Origin: Macrocybe gigantea
Lineage: Eukaryota > Basidiomycota > Agaricomycetes > Agaricales > Callistosporiaceae
Direction: 5' to 3'
DNA length: 64,000 bases
NCBI GenBank assembly: GCA_011319805.1
Contig: SJRY01000278.1
Location: 124,001 to 188,000, forward strand
Below the pieces are notes generated by a model. That model was not told the DNA's origin, did no database searches, and was given only the letters and a program-made list of their open reading frames with translations. How positions within the stretch are numbered: position 1 is the first letter of the stretch; every line of letters begins with the position of its first letter. Positions 51,448 to 62,122 of the stretch are shown piece by piece. Made by a program: the position numbers and the translations under genes.

Positions 51448-54400
51448 ACGCGCTACTCTCTCCCCATCTGCGTTAGTGCCCGACATCAGCCCGGTGTTTA
51501 TGCCCGCATATGCAGAGCGATTTCTCCTATCTGACTCGTTCGAACAAACCAGACTGCCGTATGTGCTCATGTCTGTGACATTTGTCCTTCCGAACGTTCC
51601 CAATTGCAGTTCGTCCCTCCAGACGTTTTACTTTTTCCCCTTTTGAGCGCGTATTGATAATGACATGTGCGAATGCGATGCTGAGAGAATAAGCCCTGAT
51701 TGCATTGCAGATAGAGGTAATCTGTCGCAACAGACGTGCCTGGGTCCGGAACAAGTCCGAATGGGATGAGTTATGTCGGAGTCGATAGAGGCGAACTGTT
51801 TCTCATGTCATTCCTTTCTTTCTAGACCGAAACCTAATCACCAACGATGGTGCACGGTTTGCTGAGTTCCTTGATGTGCTTTGCTGGGTAACCTAGAATC
51901 GATACTGTTCCAGGGCCACAATGGTGGTTGGCATGGAATCTTTGGGTCCATGACCGAGGTCGAACGATAAACATATCTCCGGGGTCAAAGGAATCGACCA
52001 AACTGGTTTGCTCGCCCTGTTCAACATTTTCATTCTAATGCCATACATCGTGTGCAAAGCAGTAAAGCACCAATTATGCCGGCCACGTTGCGGCGTTGCA
52101 GCTTTGGTCGAACGAACCCAGCACACCCCTTGAACACCTCTTTTTTGAAAGGTGAGATCTAAAGCCATTGTGTTCTGTTTGACGTGAAGGATCTTCCGCC
52201 AAAGATCAGTCGGTGATAAATGACGAGAAAGAGAAATCAAGTACGTTGTGCGTGCAAGTCGAGCTCAGACCGTTCAGCGTTAAAGTTATGCCTTCCGCAG
52301 TCGCAGAATTCACGACCCTATGGGTACCATTTGACATCGTGGATAAACAGTCCCCTTACTGGCGAAAAGGGCGACGTCGGCTCATCGTGACTCGCGAGGA
52401 ACGTGCGATTAATCGACGACAGCAGCCTGTCCAAGTGAAACGCAGAGCTGAGTGCGTCGTTCACGAGGAATATTTAGCGAAGAGCGTGGAGGCTGCTTCA
52501 GGGATTCATCACTGTGGAAAGGACACCAACGACGATCCTCCGTCCATCCTGGTTCCGGTACTAGCTGCAAGGCGGTCAAACATTGCCTCGTCCGCCGATG
52601 GGGCAGGAGCAGGCAACACATGACCGTGAAGATGATGTGGCATGTAAGCCGCCATAACGCTAGCAAAGATTTCGCAGATAGAGCTGCGCGCCGACCATTG
52701 ATTAGAGACTCGGACAGTAAATCGGCGAGCAAGTCGGATGCAAAGGGGATGACTGCATGTGTTTCCTGTGGCAACGAAATTGAGGAGCGATTGGGAAAAC
52801 AAGAAAGGCCGTGCTGTGGCACGGAGAACAACACGAAAGGCATGTGCGTGGTGAAGCAGACGGCGGCGCTGGATATGATGAGCAAAGATGAGCATCCTTG
52901 CGCGCTGAACAAGTCAGCCAAAGGGTCCGTTAAATGCTCACTGATGGGTTACGGTTTATTCACCCAATCGCTTCAGTGCAAAGCCTCACCTTGCTTCATC
53001 GTGTGCATCAGCGCTCGTCGTCTGTCAATAAACGGACGCCGTTTCGGCCCGATGAAACCGGAGATTCACATCGAAGCGAAGCAAAGAAAAAGGTAACGGT
53101 GGCCACATTCTCGAAGGGAGTCCTCATGTATTGGCATTGTCGTTCATGGACGTCGCCGACGCCAAGTAGCTGGCTCATGAATTGTAAGGCTGGTGACTGC
53201 ATGGAAGGGAATTGATTGCTTTTGCAGGCACAAAGGTGTGTTCATGGAGACATTCCTTCGAGACCTGCGCCCTTCGCTGTTGGTCAGAACGACAAACATA
53301 TGTCTGTTGGACCTGTTCGACGCAAGGTGACCACGACGTTTGCATCCTGCATTGTTGTGGATCTGGACCCTTAGGCCGGCGACGACGCAATATTAGAAAA
53401 GCATGCCGTCTTTTTTCCGTCCATGACGACCTTACACTGCTAGAGGTGACAGAACTTCAAACTGGGGGGATGGAGATAGAGAATAGTGGAGCTGAATTTG
53501 AACCAGTAACAGCTTCTGGATGACTTCGGGGGGACATACACGGGAAAATGACTGCGCCAAAGTAGCGAATAGGCGAATGCCGGCCCTGATAGGACGCGGA
53601 ACTTGGGGTGCCAATTTAAAGCTACCATACGTCGCGAGAAAAGCGACGTTGCCTCGAGAGCGATATTTGGAGGTTGGGCCGCCAACCAAAGCGGATTGCT
53701 TCCTGGTGCTGTATCGATAGTAACTCGGTCCGCCCGGGCAGAGGTATGGGTGACTGGGAGAAAACACCGTATTTGCATTGGCTACGGTCCTGAGTGCACG
53801 AGGGCAGGAATGCTATATGTAGGTTGTGTTACGCTTCCAACTCCGGGGATGAATTCCTACATGGCATAAGTTTTACAGGCAACAAGGCAGAAAAGGAAAG
53901 TGCAGAACGCCGAAGGCATCATTGTGCTTCATAGTCAAATGGAGCTAGCTCCGAACAAGATGTTAGATATCAAAAGCTAGCTCCTCATGCCGTGAGTAAT
54001 TGTTTTTTGGAGCCAGACACATGATGGATACTCGGCCAATCGGAAGGCCAGCTGTTGAGATAAGCACCGCGGGCGAAGAGGTGCATGATTACGGTGCAGG
54101 CAGGTCACCGATATAAGAAGCTGGACATGGGAAGGATCTTTCCATTCTAGAGGATTGTGAAGTTCTGCGGAAGGCGTTCAGGGTGGGCAGACATGAGGTG
54201 AAACGGTCCCGGCCGCATTGAAAGGCTATGATTCCCATCCTACATCCAGTCAGCGACGGCTATGTCCAGGAGGTCTTCTAGCGGCGTCGTAGATATGTGG
54301 GATGCCCGGAGGACGTGTTCCCCCAAGTTGGTCGCAGAAAGTCATTTCGGAAACTTTGAGTGCTCTGGGTGAAGATCGACAGATATACACGTATGGTGAG

Positions 54401-55318
54401 CGCGGATCATGTTGAGAACAGGTTCCTACTTTAACGCTGATGTTCAGGTTTGCGTAAATTTGGCATCTTTTCTATACCATCTATGGCACGATAAAAACCC
54501 CGACAGTGTTTTGTGTCAAGGAGTTGATCAAAAGAAAGAGAGAAGCGGTTGGATCCGATGCAGACACAGAACATGAGATGCGGCAGAATTTCGCGGCGGA
54601 ATCGAACCGCCGCGTAAGAGGTACTTGGCAGCGATGCTTGAGAATGTCATCATGAGCCAGCACAACCACAACCAGGGCAGAGACTCACCTTGACGGTCAT
54701 AGTAGGACGACGTGCAGAAAGAACGACTTCGCATTGCAATGCCTCTCGTTCCAAAGGCGTAGAAAATAGCGATGGAGTCCCAAATTCGGAGAAACCGTTC
54801 GCTTGAGAACCCTGGATGTAACAGCGCAAATCGGCGGATTTCACTACAGTTAACCCTGTCACCATGCACCTCAGGGACATTTGCCTCCAAATCAAGGCAA
54901 AAGGGTGAACCAGAAGATCTGCAACCTTCCTCATGAAGCAAGGCCGAGGGATTCCCTGCACCACCCGAAGAGATTTTCCATCTATAGGTCACGTCGAAGG
55001 AGAAATATAATTATTGTCGATCGCCATAGTGATATGTTATGTCAATGCGGAAATCGAATACAAGGCAAATTCCTCTGTGGCATGTAGGGATATGCTCACG
55101 ATGTGTTTCAAAAAAGAGGGAATCGTTGAACCGGACATTTCAGAAAAATGAATGTTTTGTGGGTAAGTCAGAGAGATCTAGGTGCATTATTATATGCGGA
55201 GTGGTTGGGAAGATCAAGCTTGCAAATCGCCTGCAAATGGCACCTAATTTTCTGGCGTCAACATTTGACATTTCAATTGTGCACGGGGACATGGTCCGGG
55301 GGGCGCCGTGTATTAGAA
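51448..55318. other. Gene-poor region, about 3.9 kb
   Basis: Only short ORFs without coding character. No RNA gene or repeat recognised. Confidence 0.35.
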
Positions 55319-55690
55319 TCAAAGGGCAGGGAGTTTTAAGAGCAAAGAAGGTAGAAAAGGGGACTCTTTGATTAGTGATAGCCTCGGGGCGTTTGACCAT
55401 GCTGTCAGTGCGGCCAGGATTTTTGATATGTCACTGAAGAGAGTAACAGCGGTCAGCCGTGCTATACTCAAATGGATATGCTTGGAGCCATACTCCTCTC
55501 TCGAGCGAGCAACACATTGCGAGCCATCCTCAGAAATCCACAAGATGTCGACATAAGTTGCAGACAACGTCGCCCCAAAAGCTTGTTGAATGGCGTCCTG
55601 AACGACTTTTCGCAAACTCAGCGCATTGGAGATAGGCGGATATATTTCCAAACGAATGTAATGATTTTTCGGGGAGAATTGATGCTGCAT
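55319..55690 (-). CDS. Rpp14/Pop5-like RNase P/MRP protein subunit
   Basis: Small protein of about 104 residues after removing a 60-nt intron (55493-55434). It reads NHYIRLEIYPP, LSLRKVVQDAIQQAFGATLS, ATYVDILWISEDGSQCVARS, DDISKILAALTAWSNAPRLS and LIKESPFLPSLL. The order (beta strand, long helix with FG-A, strand with a V-R-like hinge, helix) matches the Rpp14/Pop5 fold of RNase P and MRP. The intron keeps the frame, supporting a real gene. Rpp14 and Pop5 are close in fold; the lack of an extended C-terminus favours Rpp14-like. It diverges from the DHHC gene with about 190 bp between starts. The true start may lie in an upstream exon. Confidence 0.6.
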   Translation of the reverse strand: MQHQFSPKNHYIRLEIYPPISNALSLRKVVQDAIQQAFGATLSATYVDILWISEDGSQCVARSREEYGSKHIHLSIARLTAVTLFSDISKILAALTAWSNAPRLSLIKESPFLPSLLLKLPAL

Positions 55691-55883
55691 CGCAGACAGA
55701 ACGGACGGAGGAACGGGAGTCTGACCAAATAAAGAGAGGGCGTAAGCAAATAATAAACCAAATAAGCCAGTGCCTTAGCTAAACAAACCTCCAAATACGT
55801 CATGTGCTCTAACAAAGGTGCCATCCAGCATTGTCCTCCTCGAGGTGCCACTTCCTGCCTCTTCTCCTCGACTTTTTGTGCGA
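55691..55883. promoter_or_regulatory. Short divergent promoter, Rpp14-like / DHHC
   Basis: 193 bp between facing-away start codons. No TATA box is obvious. Confidence 0.4.
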
Positions 55884-58380
55884 ATGCGACGAGAAAAATC
55901 TTCATTAGCCCCTCATAAAGGCTCATGGTGCGCGATTGTCGACGTGGTGGAGGAAGCAAGCAGCCAAGCAAGGCAGAAACGCGCAAACAGGACCAGCCCG
56001 CAGCCATGGATCGTCCGGAAGCTAATGGTGTTCGTGACACTGGGCATCATAGCGTATTCCGCGTACGTATACATTGGAAGGTTGTGTGTAAAGATGATCC
56101 TCGAACAGAGAGGCGCTGGCGGGTCAAGAGGAGCAGGAGGTAAGTCCCAATTTCAGAATAGACCCGGACCTCCATTTTTGCCGTCGGTTTCCCTCCGTTG
56201 CTCCCTTGTAATCTCGAGGAAATATTTTTGCGATCTTGTGGGTACGATCTATGTCATCGCATCTGGCTCATCCGATGGATGAACGCGACTAGCTTTCAAT
56301 TTGTCATTCGTCTTTACGTCCCGAGTCTCTCCTGGATAACGACTTAACATATTTCTGATTTTCGTTCTTCCATAAGTATCCTTGCTGGTTGTCTTTTGCA
56401 TCTTGCTGCTATGGATGCTATGGGCCTATGCCAAAGTGAGTATGCACGTCGAAGTGTTTGACTTACATGTTTAACCCTCAATAGGTAGTCTTAACCCCTC
56501 CTGGGTTCGCCCGAGATGTGAGTACCATCCCATGAGAGCTCATTTACGCCACAGTCGCTGTATTAACGAGGGACATCAGCATGTTCATCAGTCGCATAGG
56601 CCTTCATTTCTTGATCTGGGTCGGCCAGGGTCATTCCGCAGCGAAGACTTAGATCTTGAAATGAACAACACCAATCGAAGCAACCATCGACCACACCCAT
56701 CGACATCCACTACGCACGACGTGGCCAAGCCGGATTCCATAGCCGGTCCATCATATGAATCTATCGCCATGCGCGATGACCAGCAGAGAACGCCAAGTGC
56801 CAACGTAACGGACACTTCACCCCACCGAAGTCCTGCCACAACAGGCAACGAGCCAGAAAAGCCGAGTAAACTGACAAAAATGCAGAAGAAGAATTCGGAT
56901 GAAAGACCTCTTCGTGTATGGAGGAGACCTCCGACAACGCATGTGCTACATCCTGGGCATAGATTTTGTCCAATCGATGAAATCGTAAAACCATATCGTA
57001 CTCATCACTGTCGTACATGCGGAACGGTAAGTGTGTTCAAAATGCTTTGCTTACTGATTGTTTTCGTGATCCACTTTGTTCCAGTGCATTCTGAAATACG
57101 ACCATCACTGTCCTTGTTTGTGATAAATTTGTAGTTTGTCGGATCTTCCGGTTGATTTACTGTTTTTTTTTTTTTTTTTTTTTTTTTTTCACGTTTTGAG
57201 CAGGGATCGGTCAATGCGTCGGGGCTCGCAATCAGAAGGTATATACAACAAAATGACACTTTCGGATGGTTTCCGATGACTTGGTTTAGTTCTTCCTGAA
57301 TTTCAACCAAGCTGCTTTTGCATACACCTCTTATATCCTATCTACTCTTCTTGCATATACCATTCGCAACGCCAGCGCCGTGGACGGAGACATCGACGCA
57401 CAGGAGATTGTTATCATTGCATTGTGGGCCATTTTCTGCTTTCCTGTACGACCTCCTGGTTGCTCATAGGCATGAAATATAACAGGGCAGGATTGTTTAC
57501 CATCTTTACGGGCGGTCTTTTAGTGACGCATGTGCTTCTGATTACGAAGGGTCAAACTACTGTTGAAAACATGCAAATCAAGCGCATGAAAGATCGGGAG
57601 TCCGAGGCATTGAACAGAACTTTGGGCTTCTGCTCGTTCCTGTGAGTCATAGCCCTTGAAACGGCGAATAGCCTTAGGGTTGACCGATTGGAAATAGAGA
57701 GAAACGTTGGACGAAGAAGCGGTGGGACGAAGAGTGGGGTAGGATAGATAAGGAGGGTAACATCTGGTGGCTGGAGAGTGCCCACAAGGAGTGGACGGAG
57801 GTCATGGGTCGCAATCTATTCGGCTGGTTTCGTAAGTCATTCGTTGATCTCTCGATGATCTCATCATGTTTCCGCTTCATTTTTCCATTCTTTAATACCT
57901 TGGCGCATCTAGCAGTGGACCTCTTACCATCCGGGCTTTGATTCCGGATGTAGGCATAGGCCACTTGGCGCAGGTTGAGATTGCTTGTGGGGCGGGATCC
58001 ACTGACCTCATCAGTTGCCCAGAGGTCATTTCATGTCTCTAATGAGGGATCGCGCTCAGGAACAGCTCGTCCTGAGGCAAACGTTCTCCTTTCGGACGGA
58101 ATCTCCACTGGCTCTCAATTGCCCATTATCGTGCATACACATGACAAACGAAGGGCATTGCATCACAATATATTCTCTGACTCGCTTTCCGCGTTTTCCC
58201 GCTTATCTTCTTTGCGGCTCACTTCGATGGACACGTTGCTGTAAATGCTGACTTCTTGTACTCCTTGTAGTGCCCATTAGTCGAAGCTTGAACGACGGAT
58301 TGACATATCCTGTGAACCCTCGGTTTAGCCGGTATGGTCGATGGCGAAGACGCGAAGAATGGCCACCAGAGCTGCGATGA
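55884..58380 (+). CDS. DHHC-type palmitoyltransferase
   Basis: Membrane S-acyltransferase. After a short cytosolic N-terminus come two membrane segments (KLMVFVTLGIIAYSAYVYIG and SLLVVFCILLLWMLWAYAK), then VVLTPPGFARD and a 120-residue Ser/Thr-rich loop. The cysteine-rich domain reads [50 protein letters not shown], giving the DHHC active site with its zinc ligands. Two more segments follow (AFAYTSYILSTLLAYTI; AGLFTIFTGGLLVTHVLLI) and the TTxE box (GQTTVEN). The end NDGLTYPVNPRFSRYGRWRR, REEWPPELR, matches Pfa3-like family members. About nine introns; one (57113-57204) carries a 27-T run just before its acceptor. The exon between 57900 and 58270 is uncertain. Start at 55884 is the first in-frame ATG. 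Confidence 0.88.
57163..57189 (+). repeat. Poly-T run, 27 nt, in DHHC intron
   Basis: Lies between donor GTTTGT and acceptor GAGCAG. It acts as an unusually long polypyrimidine tract. Confidence 0.65.
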
Positions 58381-58808
58381 CGATTCTTTGGGCTATCTTT
58401 CTTATCATATCTGGACTGGATGTATATGTACTCGCACCAGGGGAGGGTATACGTACCGCATATTAACGTACATAAATAAATGACATTGATAAAGTACGCC
58501 TGCTATCGAACGCACCAAATGGACTCACATGCATGTGGATAAGACACTTTGACGTCGGGCAGCATCAGTATCTTGTGACCAATAGCCAATGAATTCTGTT
58601 TTTTTTTTCTGCATTGTTACGGAAGGAGGCTAGGCATGGGCCGGAACAAGGACAGCCCATTCATTGCCGACATGTACGGGCGGAGCAACGGAGTGAAAGA
58701 GCACCACGTCCACAATTGGGGGCTATTCAAATAGCGGAGTTACCGACCACCGGTTCGCCGCAAACTACTATCATCATCGTTCAGTAGCACAGAATTGTCT
58801 CATCCATT
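58381..58808. other. Intergenic, OAT promoter region
   Basis: No gene. Separates the DHHC gene end from the OAT start. Confidence 0.4.
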
Positions 58809-61243
58809 ATGTCTCCGACTGCTATCACATCCAATATCCAAGCTTCTAGCCAAGAAAGGCTGAGCAAGCCAGATGCCAGCGCCGCAACGAACGGCAACGG
58901 CGTTCACCTAACCTCGGCGGACGTCATCCACCTCGAGCAGGAATATGGTGCACACAAGTGAGTGTCGGGTTTGCCATATCCTTTGCATAGGACCTTGTCG
59001 ACGACCAAAGAACCTCTTGATCCCTTTTCTTGGTTTTTCTTTTTCCTTGTCTCCCCAATCCCCAATCCCCTTCCCTCCCTCTTTTTGCTAGGGGCATGAT
59101 CGTTCTGAACCCACCAAGCCGTGTCCGTTGTCGGAGGCCAAGAGTGCGTTTCGATGAACCATTGCGTGCGCCCGCCACGGAGGTGTAGAGAGGAAGGGCA
59201 AGAAGAGGAGCAGAGTGGTCGGCTCTCTCGCCTTTCATCATATGTTCTTCGATCTCCTTCGATTTATATACCCGAGTCTTTGACTAACTTCTTCCCTCTT
59301 TCCCTGTGCGCGGTTTTGGCCATTAGTTACCACCCCCTGCCAGTCGTCTTTGACTCCGCGAAAGGTGCAAAGTGAGTGGATTTCGCTGTTGGGCCTTGGC
59401 TGTGCCAGATTTGGTGCTCATTCGTGATTGGGTGCTCTGTGTCATAGGGTATGGGACCCGGAAGGACGGGAATACATCGACATGCTGTCGGCATATTCGT
59501 AAGCCTCAGAAAGGTTTTCTTTTTGCGCGTTCTCATGCGCAACTGATCTATCTGGATGTAATAGAGCTGTCAACCAAGTCAGTCCTAGTTCTTAATTTTT
59601 CTTTTTTCTATGCCGGCCGTTCCTGAACTGTTTCACCAAAAATAGGGACATTGTCACCCGCGCATCGTCGCCTCCCTTATTGAGCAGGCGCAGAAGCTGA
59701 CGCTCTCCTCGAGGGCGTTCTACAACAGCGTTTTTGGGCGCTTCGCGCAAAAGATCACCGAGATGTTTGAGTATGAGATGGTTCTGCCCATGAACACCGG
59801 GGCGGAGGCGGTCGAGACGTCGCTCAAGCTCGCGAGGAAGTGGGCCTACAAGAAGAAGGGCATCCCCGAAGGACGAGCCATCATTCTGAGCGTGGAGGGC
59901 AACTTCCACGGAAGGACTCTGGGCGTTATCAGGTGGGGAGTATTAATATCTCGGTCTTGTTTTCTGGCTATTTTTTAAAGGCTGACATGATGCGCACTCG
60001 TCGCAATTTTATTATACACAGCATGAGCACGGATCCAGAGAGCCGAAGCGGATTCGGCCCGTATCTCCAAGGTGTCGGACCGACCTTTGTTGATGGTGGC
60101 AGGACGCGCACCATTCGGTATGGCGTCGTAGAGGACGTGGAACGCGCTTTGGAACTTCACGGCCAGAATGTCGCCGCGTTCCTCGTTGAGCCCATTCAAG
60201 GAGAGGCTGGGTGAGTCTGCGAGCAGAACGGTAGACGCATCCTTCTAATAGGTATCTCAGAATTGTTGTCCCTGAAGATGGATACCTGTCCAAGATCCAC
60301 GCGCTTTGCAAGAAGCACAATGTCCTGCTCATTTGTGATGAAATCCAAACTGTGCGCTCCATCTTCTTTATCCTTCTTGGATCCTCTGACATTATGTTTT
60401 TCGTGTGAATATATAGGGCCTATGCCGGACGGGAGAGCTGCTCGCGTCCCAGCATGATAATGTTAGACCTGACATGGTACTCCTTGGCAAGGCACTTTCC
60501 GGAGGACGTAAGGCGCAATCTAGGTCATGTAACATATAAACGTCGTTCGTTGACCATTTTTACATCAAAAGTCTATCCGGTATCTGCTGTCCTTGCAGAC
60601 AAGGATATTATGCTCTGCATCCAGCCTGGCGAACACGGAAGCACCTATGGCGGGTGAGTACTGATAGTCATCAGCTTGTTCAACCTATTCATCCACTCGT
60701 TCAGAAACCCTCTGGGAGCTGCAGTGGCGATGACTGCGCTCGATGTCCTGATTGACGAAAAGCTCGCTGACCGTGCGCTGGTGCTGGGCGAGATTTTCCG
60801 CTCCGAAGTGAGGGCATTGAATTCGCCACTCGTGCAGACGGTCAGAGGCCGCGGCCTGCTTAATGCCATCGTCATCGACGAGTCGAAGAGCACCAAGGGT
60901 AGGACGGCATGGCAGCTGTGCTTGCTGCTCAAGAGCCGCGGGATCTTGGCGAAGCCTACGCATGTCAACATGTAAGCCCTCCCCGCCTTCATACTTGTTG
61001 ACTTTGCATTGACGCATGCTGCGCAGCATTCGTTTCGCTCCTCCTCTCGTCATTTCCGAAGAGGACTTGAGAGCTGCTGTGGCGATCATCGGAGAATGTC
61101 TGAGGGACCTGGACCATGTGAGAACTGCGCTTCAGCTCTATTTATTTATTGGAATGTGATACTCATGATATTTTGTGCAGCTCGATGAAATTCCTGGCGA
61201 AGTAGAGAGCGAGAAGGGACATGCCGATGCTGTCACCAACTAG
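58809..61243 (+). CDS. CAR2: Ornithine aminotransferase
   Basis: PLP enzyme converting ornithine and 2-oxoglutarate to glutamate semialdehyde and glutamate in arginine breakdown and proline supply. Spliced product of about 455 residues: [49 protein letters not shown], the phosphate-binding [26 protein letters not shown], the Asp of the PLP ring pocket in [15 protein letters not shown], the Schiff-base Lys in [26 protein letters not shown], and [13 protein letters not shown] near the end. The first intron is long (about 58958-59326, 370 nt); the remaining ones are short. No frameshift. The N-terminal 30 residues (Ser/Ala/Asn-rich) do not look like a strong mitochondrial signal, consistent with the cytosolic fungal enzyme. 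Confidence 0.94.
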
Positions 61244-62122
61244 CCTTTCCCCCCTTTCCCTTTCCTTCTTTCTTTGCGACGAATGGCATTTAGCAGCGAA
61301 GCTCAACCGTGATACGGTTCGGGTGCTTTGAGCACCGCCGTCGAAGGGAAGAATCAGTAATTGTTACGTGCTGTCAAGTTATGCTTTGCGACTGCTGTGT
61401 GTATTGTGATTGGCGCCATTGTGTACTCTATAGGTATATACAGGAAATTGCAAGACGCAAGATACAATATTGTAAGACACCTCGTAAGGACAGCCCCAAC
61501 TAGAGACAAGGGCCGACCGAAATTAATGCCTCTGTCCGTTCAGACGTTTGTTTGCTCTTCCCATTCATTAGCAACTCTTACACTCGGTGGAGATTATAAA
61601 AGTCGAGTGTCAAGTGAATAAAATGGGGTGTTGATTTTGGATGAGAAGCGTGCGCAGATGATCTGGTGAGCAATGCTGTACATTCAAATGAAATTGGTTG
61701 CGGCAAGTCCAGGCGCTGATACGTCCAAGTCAGGTTCAGCGGATTTTATACCTCAGGGTGCTTTAGGGCAGGTTGACTGTTCCCGAAAATTTTCGTGATT
61801 TTCCCTGAGAAGATGAGTTCCTCCAATGAAACCAAGTGAAGAGTGGTCCGATTAGCAGCGAGTTGTGCGATTTCGGTGCTCTGGTCGTCGTTGGATTTAT
61901 TCTGCTGCAATACTTGGTAGCAGTGGACAGCGGGAATGGCAATAATCACATGCAAGCGGATATTTGTCGGTGTTTACCGGAGCTAATCCCATTTTCGCTT
62001 GCCAGCGTGTCAAGGGAAATTGTCGAGATTGTTTCTAGGTCGTGTGGCGTCCGCTTTTTCCTCGTTTCCGACGAGTGCGACTCTGCTTGCCCCCTCAGAC
62101 GTGAATTGTGAATTCATTAATC
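61244..62122. other. Intergenic, CHO2 upstream region
   Basis: No gene. Contains a CACATG hexamer at 61947-61952 about 175 bp before the CHO2 start; this is the core of the yeast inositol/choline element, though only part of the full consensus matches. Confidence 0.4.

Noticed and set aside
52452..53096. 214-codon ORF on plus strand
   Set aside because: Overlapping open frames on both strands and no motif; treated as chance.
55618..56040. 140-codon minus ORF over the DHHC 5' end
   Set aside because: It overlaps the Rpp14-like gene and the DHHC exon in shadow frames, and the hydrophobic segments are reverse images of the DHHC membrane helix.
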